Part shown: in pieces, positions 1-5,305 of the stretch
Layout: every line of letters begins with the position of its first letter
How positions within the stretch are numbered: the stretch's first letter is position 1
Source of the DNA: Chloroflexota bacterium
Lineage (GTDB): Bacteria > Chloroflexota > Anaerolineae > UBA4142
NCBI GenBank assembly: GCA_023380675.1
Contig: JAMCRS010000136.1
Location: 1 to 11,541, forward strand
Direction of reading: 5' to 3'
DNA: 11,541 nucleotides
Program-made: the position numbers and the translations under genes
The notes under the pieces: model-generated
Database searches by the model: none
The model's input: the letters and a program-made list of their open reading frames with translations, nothing else
What the model was told of the DNA's origin: nothing

Positions 1-413
1 CACTTGAACCTTCCGTCAACCACATGCCCTTGTCCAGTGCGAGTGCATCCAGGCGCATCGGCTACGTGCTTCTTGACGTTTTTCCCGACGTCAACAACAA
101 TTGTCTTTGCAATCGAGCCGTCATAACCCACCACCTGGAACCCGAGGACCGACCAGTCATCTGGCGCGTCGTCGATATTGGTTATCTGTTTTCTCGCCAG
201 CTCAAGTCCCCTCGCACCAATTGCCTCGGCCACTTCAGAAACATTGGTTGGTATGTTCTTGGACGATCGCAACTCCTGCTCGAGTTCTCTTATCGCGAAG
301 TAGATTGTCTTACCTGCTAGCTGCCCCGCCCCGAAGGTCCCTACCCCATAGTCCCCAAAAAAACGGGAACACTTTTTGGGCGATGAGTAGGTGGTTGACG
401 GAAGGTTCAAGTG
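1..413. repeat. Perfect 23-bp inverted repeat, arms 1-23 and 391-413
   Basis: Bases 1-23 are the exact reverse complement of bases 391-413; the flanking bases (24 onward and 390 downward) do not match. Both arms lie inside the coding frame of the hydrolase. The right arm encodes residues 53-60 (HLNLPSTT), which reads like native family sequence. The left arm encodes V183 onward (VVDGRFK) and begins exactly at the first base of the window. It could be a genuine small inverted repeat, or a fold-back artefact of assembly at a contig end. Confidence 0.85.
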
Positions 414-569
414 ACCCAAGGGCGCACCGCTGACCGTATGCTGATGCCCGCAATTCGGGCATGTTACATCCAGGTCTCCCTTGACTTCAATCTGCGCCAT
501 CATGGTGGACAGGCTGTCGCCGGCAATTACAATGCCATCCGGAATTCGAAGCGACACGATTAGCGTCAT
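1..569 (-). CDS. Proteasome-like Ntn hydrolase (T1-type fold) with a Cys-rich insertion; 3' end outside window
   Basis: The frame opens at ATG 569-567 and stays open for 189 codons to the window edge, so the C-terminus is missing. The N-terminus MTLIVSLRIPDGIVIAGDS fits proteasome beta / HslV-type subunits. If Met is removed, Thr2 is the N-terminal nucleophile and Asp18 sits exactly where catalytic Asp17 is expected. The Lys33 equivalent would be Lys65 or Lys66, just before the FFGDYGVGTFGAG strand-turn. About 30 extra residues lie between, with a zinc-knuckle-like CPNCGHQH at residues 37-44. Downstream, an amphipathic helix (IYFAIRELEQEL, about 88-99) fits the fold. The start is supported by GGAG six bases upstream and by a promoter at 615-643. 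Substrate and partners are unknown; no ATPase partner is visible. The family call rests on motif reading; activity is inferred. Confidence 0.7.
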   Translation of the reverse strand, partial: MTLIVSLRIPDGIVIAGDSLSTMMAQIEVKGDLDVTCPNCGHQHTVSGAPLGHLNLPSTTYSSPKKCSRFFGDYGVGTFGAGQLAGKTIYFAIRELEQELRSSKNIPTNVSEVAEAIGARGLELARKQITNIDDAPDDWSVLGFQVVGYDGSIAKTIVVDVGKNVKKHVADAPGCTRTGQGHVVDGRFK

Positions 570-958
570 AGTGGTCTCCGGCGGGGCTAGAAACACCAAT
601 ACGTCTGCAAAACCATTATACTGCGATAAATGTTGCCCTGCAATCAGAAACTTCGTTCTTCTGAAACGATACCGTCCCCCGGATCCCGTTTTTCTGCCTT
701 AAAACGGGTTTCCTCCCCCGCGCATCGGCCGAGATATTGTCTCTAACGCAGATTCTTCCACTACGTGCCCTCACACGCCCGGCACTTGGACGCGATACCC
801 GCCAAACCGGCCCGGCTGGCCTCACCGGATGCAACTGCTCTGTCATTCTGGACCGGGCATTATGTCGTTGCCCGGCGCATTCGCCACTTTCCGACTTGGT
901 TGAATACGCCGCAAACAAATCAGCCCTTCCGGTGCAGTTAGGGATTAGCGCAGCTGGC
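570..958. other. Intergenic stretch without a supported gene; hairpin 685-708
   Basis: Apart from the promoter at 615-643 I see no convincing gene. A 100-codon minus-strand frame (918-616) has no good ribosome site and an unlikely composition. An 8-bp perfect stem, CCCGTTTT (685-692) with AAAACGGG (701-708), has an 8-base loop. It lies downstream of the minus-strand gene ending at 959 and could help end that transcript, but no clear U-tract follows. Bases 701-712 (AAAACGGGTTTC) also match the inverted motif near the right end of the window. Confidence 0.5.
615..643 (-). promoter_or_regulatory. Sigma70-type promoter of the Ntn hydrolase gene
   Basis: On the minus strand TTGCAG (638-643) is followed after 17 bases by a perfect TATAAT (615-620). 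The predicted start point is near 608, giving a leader of about 39 bases that contains the GGAG ribosome site and ends at ATG 569. Confidence 0.6.
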
Positions 959-1207
959 TCAGCCGTCGATCTTGACGGCCTCGAACGATTTCAGCACACG
1001 CGCTCTGATCCCACCGGGCGTGATATCGACCTGAAAATTCCCGAACGACGGCAATTCGTCTTGATGTTCGGCCAACCAGATGACGATTTGCCTGGCCGCG
1101 CGATTTCGCATCGGATGTAAAGCCTGGTTGATAGCCACGGTCACCGGCTGGTCGGCCGCGACCGGCTCATCCGCCGGCGCCTCCGGTTTGCGTAGCGGGG
1201 CGCTCAA
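959..1207 (-). CDS. Small hypothetical protein, 82 aa
   Basis: I do not recognise a family. The frame starts at TTG 1207-1205; an in-frame TGA lies four codons upstream, and a purine-rich GAG TTGGAAAG precedes the start at poor spacing. The product has a Pro/Ala-rich N-terminus (about 1-25). A compact, plausibly folded part follows, with the helix-like RNRAARQIVIWLAEHQDELP and a strand-rich end (FGNFQVDITPGGIRARVLKSFEAVKIDG). The balanced residue mix and reasonable codon use favour a real gene. It is last in the minus-strand cluster, separated from the 1336-1686 gene by about 130 bases that contain a perfect TATAAT. A role in the mobile-element-like region is possible, but nothing in the sequence shows it. 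Confidence 0.5.
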   Translation of the reverse strand: MSAPLRKPEAPADEPVAADQPVTVAINQALHPMRNRAARQIVIWLAEHQDELPSFGNFQVDITPGGIRARVLKSFEAVKIDG

Positions 1208-1227
1208 CTTTCCAACTCACTATCTAT

Positions 1228-1287
1228 ATTATACAGTATTTTCATGCCAAGACGCCAGTACTTTTCGACGAGTTTTGGACGAGTTTT
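1228..1287 (-). promoter_or_regulatory. Candidate activated promoter with 11-bp direct repeats
   Basis: On the minus strand a perfect TATAAT (1228-1233) lies just upstream of the gene starting at 1207. The expected -35 position (GGCGTC, 1251-1256) is poor. Further upstream the 10-mer AAAACTCGTC occurs twice with exact 11-bp periodicity (1278-1287 and 1267-1276). A weak -35 with helical-phase repeats upstream is typical of activator-dependent promoters, but no regulator is identified. Confidence 0.35.
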
Positions 1288-1335
1288 CCGGATACCGTTT
1301 CGGACCCAAGCATCGACGCCGGCGCGCCGCGCGCG

Positions 1336-1686
1336 CTAGTCTCGTGTCCAGGTTCCCCGTTCCGTCGCCGCCACGCGCAGCTCGTGCATGGCGCTTTCGA
1401 TCTGGCGCCGTGTCTCTGGTTCGTCTTTCACGCGGCGCCACATATCCGCGCCGGTCTGCCCGCGCAAACCGGCCACCCGAAGGTACAGCTCCGCCGTTGG
1501 CGATTGAAAGAATTCGGCGAGTTCGAGCTGTCGCAGTCGCCCGTCGCAGCGCGGAAATATCCGACTGAACTCGGCGCGGGGGTACTCGCCGCGCCCCTCA
1601 TCCGGCGCTACCATGTCGCTGACGGCATAGCGCAGGATCGCGCTCGCCAGTCGGCGATACGCGTTCCACTCCTGCTCGGCTCTCAC
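1336..1686 (-). CDS. Hypothetical protein coupled to the replication-like gene, 116 aa
   Basis: Start chosen at GTG 1686-1684, which overlaps the TGA of the upstream gene in a GTGA junction (1683-1686), so translation is probably coupled. The same frame stays open further upstream to 1899, but that part overlaps the replication-like gene and is arginine-rich noise. The protein begins VRAEQEWNAYRRLASAILRY and looks mostly helical. It includes a segment LAEFFQSPTAELYLRVAGL (about 60-78) and a C-terminal helix with DMWRRVKDEPETRRQIESAM. I know of similar small helical hypothetical proteins beside phage or plasmid replication genes, but I cannot name a family. Function unknown; the tight coupling suggests it works with, or is produced in fixed ratio to, the upstream protein. 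Confidence 0.6.
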   Translation of the reverse strand: MRAEQEWNAYRRLASAILRYAVSDMVAPDEGRGEYPRAEFSRIFPRCDGRLRQLELAEFFQSPTAELYLRVAGLRGQTGADMWRRVKDEPETRRQIESAMHELRVAATERGTWTRD

Positions 1687-2675
1687 TGCGTGTCCTCTGG
1701 CTCCCGCGCGCCCCTGCCGGCCCCGCTCGCGTCCGACGCCGGCTGGCCGGCGTGTGCGCCGGTCTCCTTCGCAGCTGCCTCTCGCTTGCCCGCGCCCGCG
1801 GACGCGTACTCCGGGTCGTCTTCCACAAGAGCCGGATCGTCGATGCCGCGCTCGAATGCGATGATCGCGCGCCGGTTGACTGGGGCGAGCCGGCGCCACT
1901 GCGCAGCGGTGAAATCCGAGCGCCGGAGGCTGACGGCGCCGTCGTATGCTGCACCGTGTCGTCGCGCGCGAGCGCGGCCGGGCGGCTTGGCCGCAATGTC
2001 CCTGCTCAGGAGCGTGATCATATAGCCCACCGGGTCGCTAAAGCTGCTCGGCGCTTGTTCGAGCCATTCGTGCCACGTGCGAGCCAACTTCGGCTGCACG
2101 ATCTCGGCCAATTCGCCTAACGCAGGCTCGTTGATGCCGCAGGTCTGCAAAATTCGGCGCGCCTCTGTCTGTTGTTGTGAGAGTACCCCGGAAGAGAGGT
2201 CTGTAGTACCAACAACAACAGGCGCGTTTTTTTGCAGAGCTCTGCAATTTTCGACCGGTTCTCCATTTGCAGGCTCGGCCGCCAGCCCGAGCCCGTCCGG
2301 CGGCGCAGGAGCGCGCGCACCTCCAAACCAGGCATAGGCAGAGACGCGGTACCGTTTGAGACCCCGAATGCCGCGCCGACCGATCTCGCTCGCATAGTTT
2401 TGTTCGTTTAGAAAACCAAGGGCAGATATCGTCGCCCGCACGGAATAGTCGGTCATCGCGGCGATGTCATACACGGACAGTCCGCGTGATCGACCGAGCG
2501 AGACTTCGGGCTCGTTCGTCGCGAGCGCAAGGAACGCAGACAGAGGTGCGCCCTTGAACGCTCTCAGCCGACGCTGAAAAGAGATCGCGAGCTTGATAAA
2601 GCCCGCGTCGCTGTTCGCCGCCAGCGCGAACTCGCCGTATGGGACCTGCGGTTCATCGATTGGCGTGCTCGACAC
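1683..2675 (-). CDS. Phage/plasmid-type replication initiation-like protein with winged helix, 330 aa
   Basis: Start at GTG 2675-2673 with AGGGA six bases upstream. Residues about 20-115 look like the winged-helix DNA-binding domain of phage replisome organisers. They begin FIKLAISFQRRLRAFKGAPLSA, continue with an HTH in LSVYDIAAMTDYSVRATISALGFLNEQ, and end in a wing plus RRGIRGLKRYRVSAYAWFGG. A variable linker (about 116-165) follows, then a helical segment RRILQTCGINEPALGELAEI...TWHEWLEQAP...DPVGYMITLLSRD (about 172-230) that recalls DnaD-like or helicase-loader regions. The C-terminus is Ala/Arg-rich and acidic, probably disordered. It sits in an operon after a phage-type hypothetical gene and overlaps the next gene by 4 bases. 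The likely role is recognising an origin and recruiting the replicative helicase. This is inference from domain order and the divergent repressor context. Confidence 0.6.
   Translation of the reverse strand: MSSTPIDEPQVPYGEFALAANSDAGFIKLAISFQRRLRAFKGAPLSAFLALATNEPEVSLGRSRGLSVYDIAAMTDYSVRATISALGFLNEQNYASEIGRRGIRGLKRYRVSAYAWFGGARAPAPPDGLGLAAEPANGEPVENCRALQKNAPVVVGTTDLSSGVLSQQQTEARRILQTCGINEPALGELAEIVQPKLARTWHEWLEQAPSSFSDPVGYMITLLSRDIAAKPPGRARARRHGAAYDGAVSLRRSDFTAAQWRRLAPVNRRAIIAFERGIDDPALVEDDPEYASAGAGKREAAAKETGAHAGQPASDASGAGRGAREPEDTQ
2169..2247. other. Cluster of symmetric sequences inside the replication-like gene
   Basis: A perfect 16-bp palindrome TTGCAGAGCTCTGCAA occupies 2232-2247. A run of seven T (2227-2233) overlaps it. 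A 9-bp inverted repeat follows (CTGTTGTTG 2169-2177 with CAACAACAG 2213-2221, loop 35). All fall in the linker between the DNA-binding and C-terminal parts of the replication-like protein, a position where lambda-type phages carry the origin. Origin function is inference. Confidence 0.35.
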
Positions 2676-2763
2676 CTACGTTCCCTTTCAGAGAATGGCC
2701 CGCGAACCACACTCGGCCTGGATCGAACCGGCGCGCAAGTCCGTTGGGTGGCTCGCGGTTGGA

Positions 2764-3120
2764 TCAGTTGTTCGCGGGATTCGCGATCGCGTTCGGCAGC
2801 TCGTCCGCCGGAAAGATGCGGACGACGTCCTGCACCCGGCCGAATGCCTTGATCTCGACGCAGCCGAGCTTGACGCGCCGGCCGATGCACCCGGTCTTGT
2901 CGTCCCCGAACATCGCTTGAAGCGCCTTGCGATTGGTCGGACTCAGGATCAGTCCCTTGGTCGTCCCGGTAAAGTAGACGACCGGCTTGATCTCCTTCTG
3001 CTGCGAATCCGGGTCGAAGAATTCTTCCTCTTCGATCGTCCGAATTGTCAGGTTGAACGGCTTGCCGCCGAGCACCTGCGCCGAAATGTGCGCGTCGTAG
3101 TCGCTCCACTTGTCTCTCAT
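2764..3120 (-). CDS. Phage-associated conserved hypothetical protein, 118 aa
   Basis: Start chosen at ATG 3120-3118 because AAGGAG lies 8 bases upstream; the frame is open to 3162 but the upstream ATGs have no better site. The protein reads MRDKWSDYDAHISAQVLGGKPFNLTIRTIEEEEFFD, then a strand pair with IKPVVYFTGTTKGLILSPTNRKALQAMFGDD, and IGRRVKLGCVEIKAFGRVQDVVRI. This pattern (a 'PVLYF.GT.KGLVLN.TN...L...FGDD...WIGK.V.LYP' layout) is known to me from small beta-rich proteins of phages and integrated elements, usually left unnamed and often near recombination or replication genes. It precedes the replication-like gene by 88 bases in the same operon. Possible role in DNA binding or repair; not shown by the sequence. 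Confidence 0.65.
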   Translation of the reverse strand: MRDKWSDYDAHISAQVLGGKPFNLTIRTIEEEEFFDPDSQQKEIKPVVYFTGTTKGLILSPTNRKALQAMFGDDKTGCIGRRVKLGCVEIKAFGRVQDVVRIFPADELPNAIANPANN

Positions 3121-3174
3121 TCGTCCGCTCCTTTCTGTTTTCGTGCTCATCGATGCGTTCACCTAGAGCCGGTC

Positions 3175-3384
3175 TCATGTCCGGTGTCGAGTGCGCCGCT
3201 CCCGACGCGCCTCCTCAGCGGCATCGGCCGTGAAACGTCGCTCTGGCTCGAACAGCCGTGCTATTCTTGTCGCAGCGGTCAACGACCGAAAGAGCAGCGC
3301 TGTAGTGATTTCCCGCTCATCGATCAGTGACTGCTCCAGGCGTTCGGCCGTCGTCAGATTGGCGAACCATGTCATATTGCCCAT
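3175..3384 (-). CDS. Small hypothetical protein, first gene of the minus-strand operon, about 69 aa
   Basis: The frame extends upstream to 3588, but that part crosses the promoter and operator, so the start must be downstream of about 3474. I chose ATG 3384-3382 (MGNMTWFANLTTAERLEQSLIDEREITTALLF); ATG 3375-3373 is an alternative. The ribosome site is weak: GGGGA lies about 13 bases upstream. The product is helical with an amphipathic stretch (AERLEQSLIDEREITTALLF, about 13-32) and a very basic, Arg-rich tail (RRERRTRHRT), which could bind nucleic acid. No family recognised. It is the first gene after the consensus promoter at 3481-3509, and the next gene starts 54 bases after its stop. An early-region regulator role is possible but unproven. 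Confidence 0.45.
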   Translation of the reverse strand: MGNMTWFANLTTAERLEQSLIDEREITTALLFRSLTAATRIARLFEPERRFTADAAEEARRERRTRHRT

Positions 3385-3457
3385 TTTGGCGGACCAGTCC
3401 CCAGCCACTGACTGAATAGTCGGGCGCTTGAGAAATGCCCAAAGGTGCGCGCCCAAA

Positions 3458-3475
3458 AAAGAACATGTGTTCTTT
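3458..3475. promoter_or_regulatory. Perfect palindromic operator resembling a Gram-positive-type SOS box
   Basis: AAAGAACATGTGTTCTTT consists of 8-bp arms around a TG spacer. Its core GAACATGTGTTC fits the Bacillus-type LexA consensus GAACRNRYGTTY. It overlaps the predicted start point (about 3474) of the minus-strand promoter, so a bound protein would block the operon. It could equally be the site of an element-encoded repressor. Confidence 0.55.
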
Positions 3476-3480
3476 GTCGA

Positions 3481-3509
3481 ATTATAACAATATTGCTCAA
3501 TTTTGTCAA
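3481..3509 (-). promoter_or_regulatory. Full-consensus sigma70-type promoter of the minus-strand operon
   Basis: On the minus strand TTGACA (3504-3509) and TATAAT (3481-3486) both match consensus perfectly with the optimal 17-base spacer (3487-3503). Such a strong promoter needs tight control. A TTGAGC-type site lies in its spacer (3492-3500) and the palindrome 3458-3475 covers the start point. Confidence 0.75.
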
Positions 3510-3596
3510 TCATTATGACTGTGGAAATAGAGTATTGAGCTATTTTTTTAAGCTTTCCATAACGTGAAAGCATTGCAATTTTGAGCATTTTGAGTT
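3492..3596. promoter_or_regulatory. Repeated TTGAGC-type sites, candidate operators of the XRE regulator
   Basis: Related sites are ATTGCTCAA (3492-3500, inverted), TATTGAGCTA (3533-3542), TTTTGAGCA (3579-3587) and TTTTGAGTT (3588-3596). The last two form a tandem 9-bp repeat just upstream of the regulator's ribosome site. One lies within the divergent operon promoter and the others around the predicted plus-strand promoter. This is the arrangement expected if the adjacent XRE protein represses both directions. Confidence 0.45.
3535..3563 (+). promoter_or_regulatory. Weak candidate promoter of the XRE regulator gene
   Basis: TTGAGC (3535-3540) and CATAAC (3558-3563) are separated by 17 bases, predicting a start near 3570 and a leader of about 45 bases. 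Both boxes are imperfect. An alternative, TTGCAA (3574-3579) with TATATT (3596-3601), would put the start within the ribosome site. Confidence 0.3.
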
Positions 3597-3614
3597 ATAT
3601 TACGAGGAGGTTGC

Positions 3615-4019
3615 GTGAGTCAGAACACACGTTCCATTGGGTCTGTCGTCAAGGAATTGCGCGCCGCCAAGAAGATCAGCCAGCGTAAGCTGCAGTTGCT
3701 GTCCGGTGGCGAGATCAAGGCCGGCTGGCTCGCGAGCCTGGAGACCGACGTCATCGCGAACCCACCGCAGCACAAGCTCGAGGTGTTGGCGCGCTTTTTG
3801 GACACGACGATCGCAGAGATCTACCAGCGCGCCGGTATTATCCAGATCCCGCTCGACGGGGCGTCGCCGGATGAAAAGCAGTTGATCGAGGACTATCGCA
3901 CCATGTCCACGGAGGATCGTGCCCGCGCGCGGCGATTGATGCGTGCGCTCGCCGAAGCGGAATGGGTGACCGAGATCGAACTGAAGAACGACGAGGACGA
4001 AAGGGAGCAGGCCGCCTAG
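3615..4019 (+). CDS. XRE-family helix-turn-helix regulator, 134 aa
   Basis: Start at GTG 3615 with GAGGAGG four bases upstream. Residues about 7-68 form a Cro/CI-type HTH domain: SVVKELRAAKKISQRKLQLLSG gives the first helices. A recognition-helix segment GGEIKAGWLASLETD follows, then the typical HKLEVLARFLDTTIAEIYQRAG. The remainder is helical and acidic (PDEKQLIEDYRTMSTEDRARARRLMRALAEAEWV) and could be a dimerisation part. There is no peptidase domain, so it is not a LexA/CI-type self-cleaving repressor. It is divergent from the minus-strand replication-like operon with a 230-base control region between them, as in phage and plasmid repressor arrangements. Likely role: repressor of that operon and of itself, through the TTGAGC-type sites. 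Domain call is firm, target inferred. Confidence 0.85.
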   Translation: MSQNTRSIGSVVKELRAAKKISQRKLQLLSGGEIKAGWLASLETDVIANPPQHKLEVLARFLDTTIAEIYQRAGIIQIPLDGASPDEKQLIEDYRTMSTEDRARARRLMRALAEAEWVTEIELKNDEDEREQAA

Positions 4020-4097
4020 TTGGACTGGCAGAGCGCTCGCCGAGGTCGAGCCGGCGAGTGCGCTTTACCCCGGTATTTTGCGCGGAGGAGTACTGGC

Positions 4098-4346
4098 TTG
4101 AAGTTGGGACGGCTGGATGACGAATTCATGCGCCTGGAACGGCGTCTCCGTCGCGCCGAGCGCGTCAAGCACGCTGCGCGCTTTGTCGGCGCGTTACGAC
4201 GCCAGCAGCGCGTCTGGATCGAAGAGCTGCCGGCGTCGCCGGCGCAGCCGGCGACGTCGGCGTCCGCGGTATGGTGCGTCGACGCCCGCGGTCTTGCGCT
4301 GTGTGACGGAGCGGCTCTGGCCGGCCGCGGCAACGAGGAATCATAG
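4098..4346 (+). CDS. Small basic hypothetical protein, 82 aa
   Basis: Start chosen at TTG 4098 because GGAGGAG lies seven bases upstream; the frame is open back to 4020, directly after the regulator's stop, but without a ribosome site. The N-terminal half is a charged helix (MKLGRLDDEFMRLERRLRRAERVKHAARFVGALRRQQRVWIEEL). An Ala/Pro/Ser linker (about 45-58) is encoded over a strong hairpin at 4229-4261. The C-terminal part contains SAVWCVDARGLALCDGAALAG, with two Cys. No family recognised. It is co-directional with the XRE gene 78 bases upstream and probably in the same transcript. Confidence 0.5.
   Translation: MKLGRLDDEFMRLERRLRRAERVKHAARFVGALRRQQRVWIEELPASPAQPATSASAVWCVDARGLALCDGAALAGRGNEES
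4229..4261. repeat. 15-bp hairpin with 3-base loop inside the 4098-4346 gene
   Basis: Bases 4229-4243 pair with 4247-4261 around loop GCA; all positions pair, one as G-U. It is GC-rich and has no T-run after it, so it is not a simple terminator. It encodes the Pro/Ala/Ser linker of the small protein. Confidence 0.6.
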
Positions 4347-4415
4347 GGGGAGACGAATAAGGGGCGTTTGAGGCAAACGATTCGATACGGCAGGTGAGTC
4401 ACGCAGGAGGTTCAC

Positions 4416-4682
4416 ATGCTTCCCGACCACCTCCAGCAGCAGGTCTTCTTTTTGCTCCGCAGCGCGACCAGCACGCTCGACGTCAAACATGCGATCGAAG
4501 TCGCAGACCAGGCGCTCGCGCGAGCGGGCACGTCGCCCGCGTCGGCGCGAGGTTTCTGGCAAGCGCTTTTGACGGAGATGGACTCTTCGCCAGCTTTGCA
4601 GCGCTCGCCGTTGGCCGCGAACCAGCTCATTGCTCACGCCCGGAGAATGATCCTATCGCGCACAGTCGTTCCTAAAGCGTGA
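4416..4682 (+). CDS. Small hypothetical helical protein, 88 aa
   Basis: ATG 4416 is preceded by a strong AGGAGG five bases upstream, which makes this start convincing. The protein begins MLPDHLQQQVFFLLRSATSTLDVKHAIEVADQALARAG and continues SPASARGFWQALLTEMDSSPALQR...AANQLIAHARRMILSRTVV. It looks entirely helical, of the size and type of small accessory proteins in mobile elements. No family recognised. It follows the 4098-4346 gene by 69 bases on the same strand and is the last gene of the left accessory block. No terminator is visible directly after it. Confidence 0.6.
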   Translation: MLPDHLQQQVFFLLRSATSTLDVKHAIEVADQALARAGTSPASARGFWQALLTEMDSSPALQRSPLAANQLIAHARRMILSRTVVPKA

Positions 4683-5305
4683 GCGGCCGCGCATGCGCGG
4701 AGTATCGACTTGCGTGCTTGTGATATTGAATACCCGACGAGATTCTCCTGGTGGCGACGCCCACGCAGCCTACAAACTGATTTTGGATTTGCGCTCTCGA
4801 TGCTGTGAATTGAGGTCCGTGGTACCAGATTACGCCAAGAGCACTGCGACCTTGATACTTCTTGGTGTCGACGCAATTTACATGAACCGCAATTGATATT
4901 GTCGTGGTAGGTGGGGCGTCATTGTTGCGCGCGACGGGACTAACAAGGCAAGCCGTACTTCATGAAACGATGCACTTTGTCGCCGAGTTTCTGCAACTTC
5001 TAAGGTAGGCGCCCCGCCGAGCGACAATGCAGTGACCGCGTCTCTCCCCTTGGAAAGGGGTGACGCCTGTCCCCGTTGCAGTGTCACCCAGCACGCGCCA
5101 TGCCCATCTAGAGTACCTCATTCCCCCATACCATTCTCCCATTGCCGCGCAATTCGCTTGCTAGTACACTGTTGGCACCCTCGAGTGATGGGAGCTCGCG
5201 GCGTCGCGTCCCGCGGTCGGAATAGCGCTCGCGGGCATTTAGAGCGCGGGGAGCGCATCATCACATACCGGCGTCCGAAAACGGATGCCCACAGGAGCCC
5301 CAGAT
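4683..5305. other. 623-base stretch with no supported gene
   Basis: The only frame of note is a 67-codon plus-strand one (4693-4896) with a weak ribosome site and an unconvincing product (MRGVSTCVLVILNTRRD at its N-terminus). Minus-strand frames here (4876-4634, 5142-4960) look no better. Base composition is less GC-rich than the flanking genes in 4720-5000. A short hairpin (CCCCTT/AAGGGG) lies near 5046-5060. No tRNA, insertion-sequence end or attachment site was recognised. Confidence 0.4.

Noticed and set aside
1..413. MITE or insertion-sequence ends for the 23-bp inverted repeat
   Set aside because: Both arms lie in one continuous protein-coding frame, and no target duplication can be seen around 413.
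24..433. Two plus-strand frames of 98 and 110 codons at the left end
   Set aside because: They are antisense shadows of the minus-strand Ntn hydrolase, which has motifs, promoter and ribosome site.
616..918. 100-codon minus-strand frame
   Set aside because: No ribosome site, Arg/Ser-rich composition and overlap with the promoter at 615-643.
1336..1899. Full 187-codon version of the gene ending at 1336
   Set aside because: The upstream third overlaps the replication-like gene and is low-complexity Arg/Gly sequence; the GTGA junction gives a better start at 1686.
1384..2025. 213-codon plus-strand frame
   Set aside because: Antisense to two supported minus-strand genes and Arg/Ala-rich, as expected in GC-rich shadows.
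2593..3330. 245-codon plus-strand frame
   Set aside because: Antisense to the phage-type hypothetical gene and spans its neighbours; no motif.
4693..4896. 67-codon plus-strand frame after the last left-block gene
   Set aside because: Weak ribosome site and no family resemblance; not enough for a gene call.
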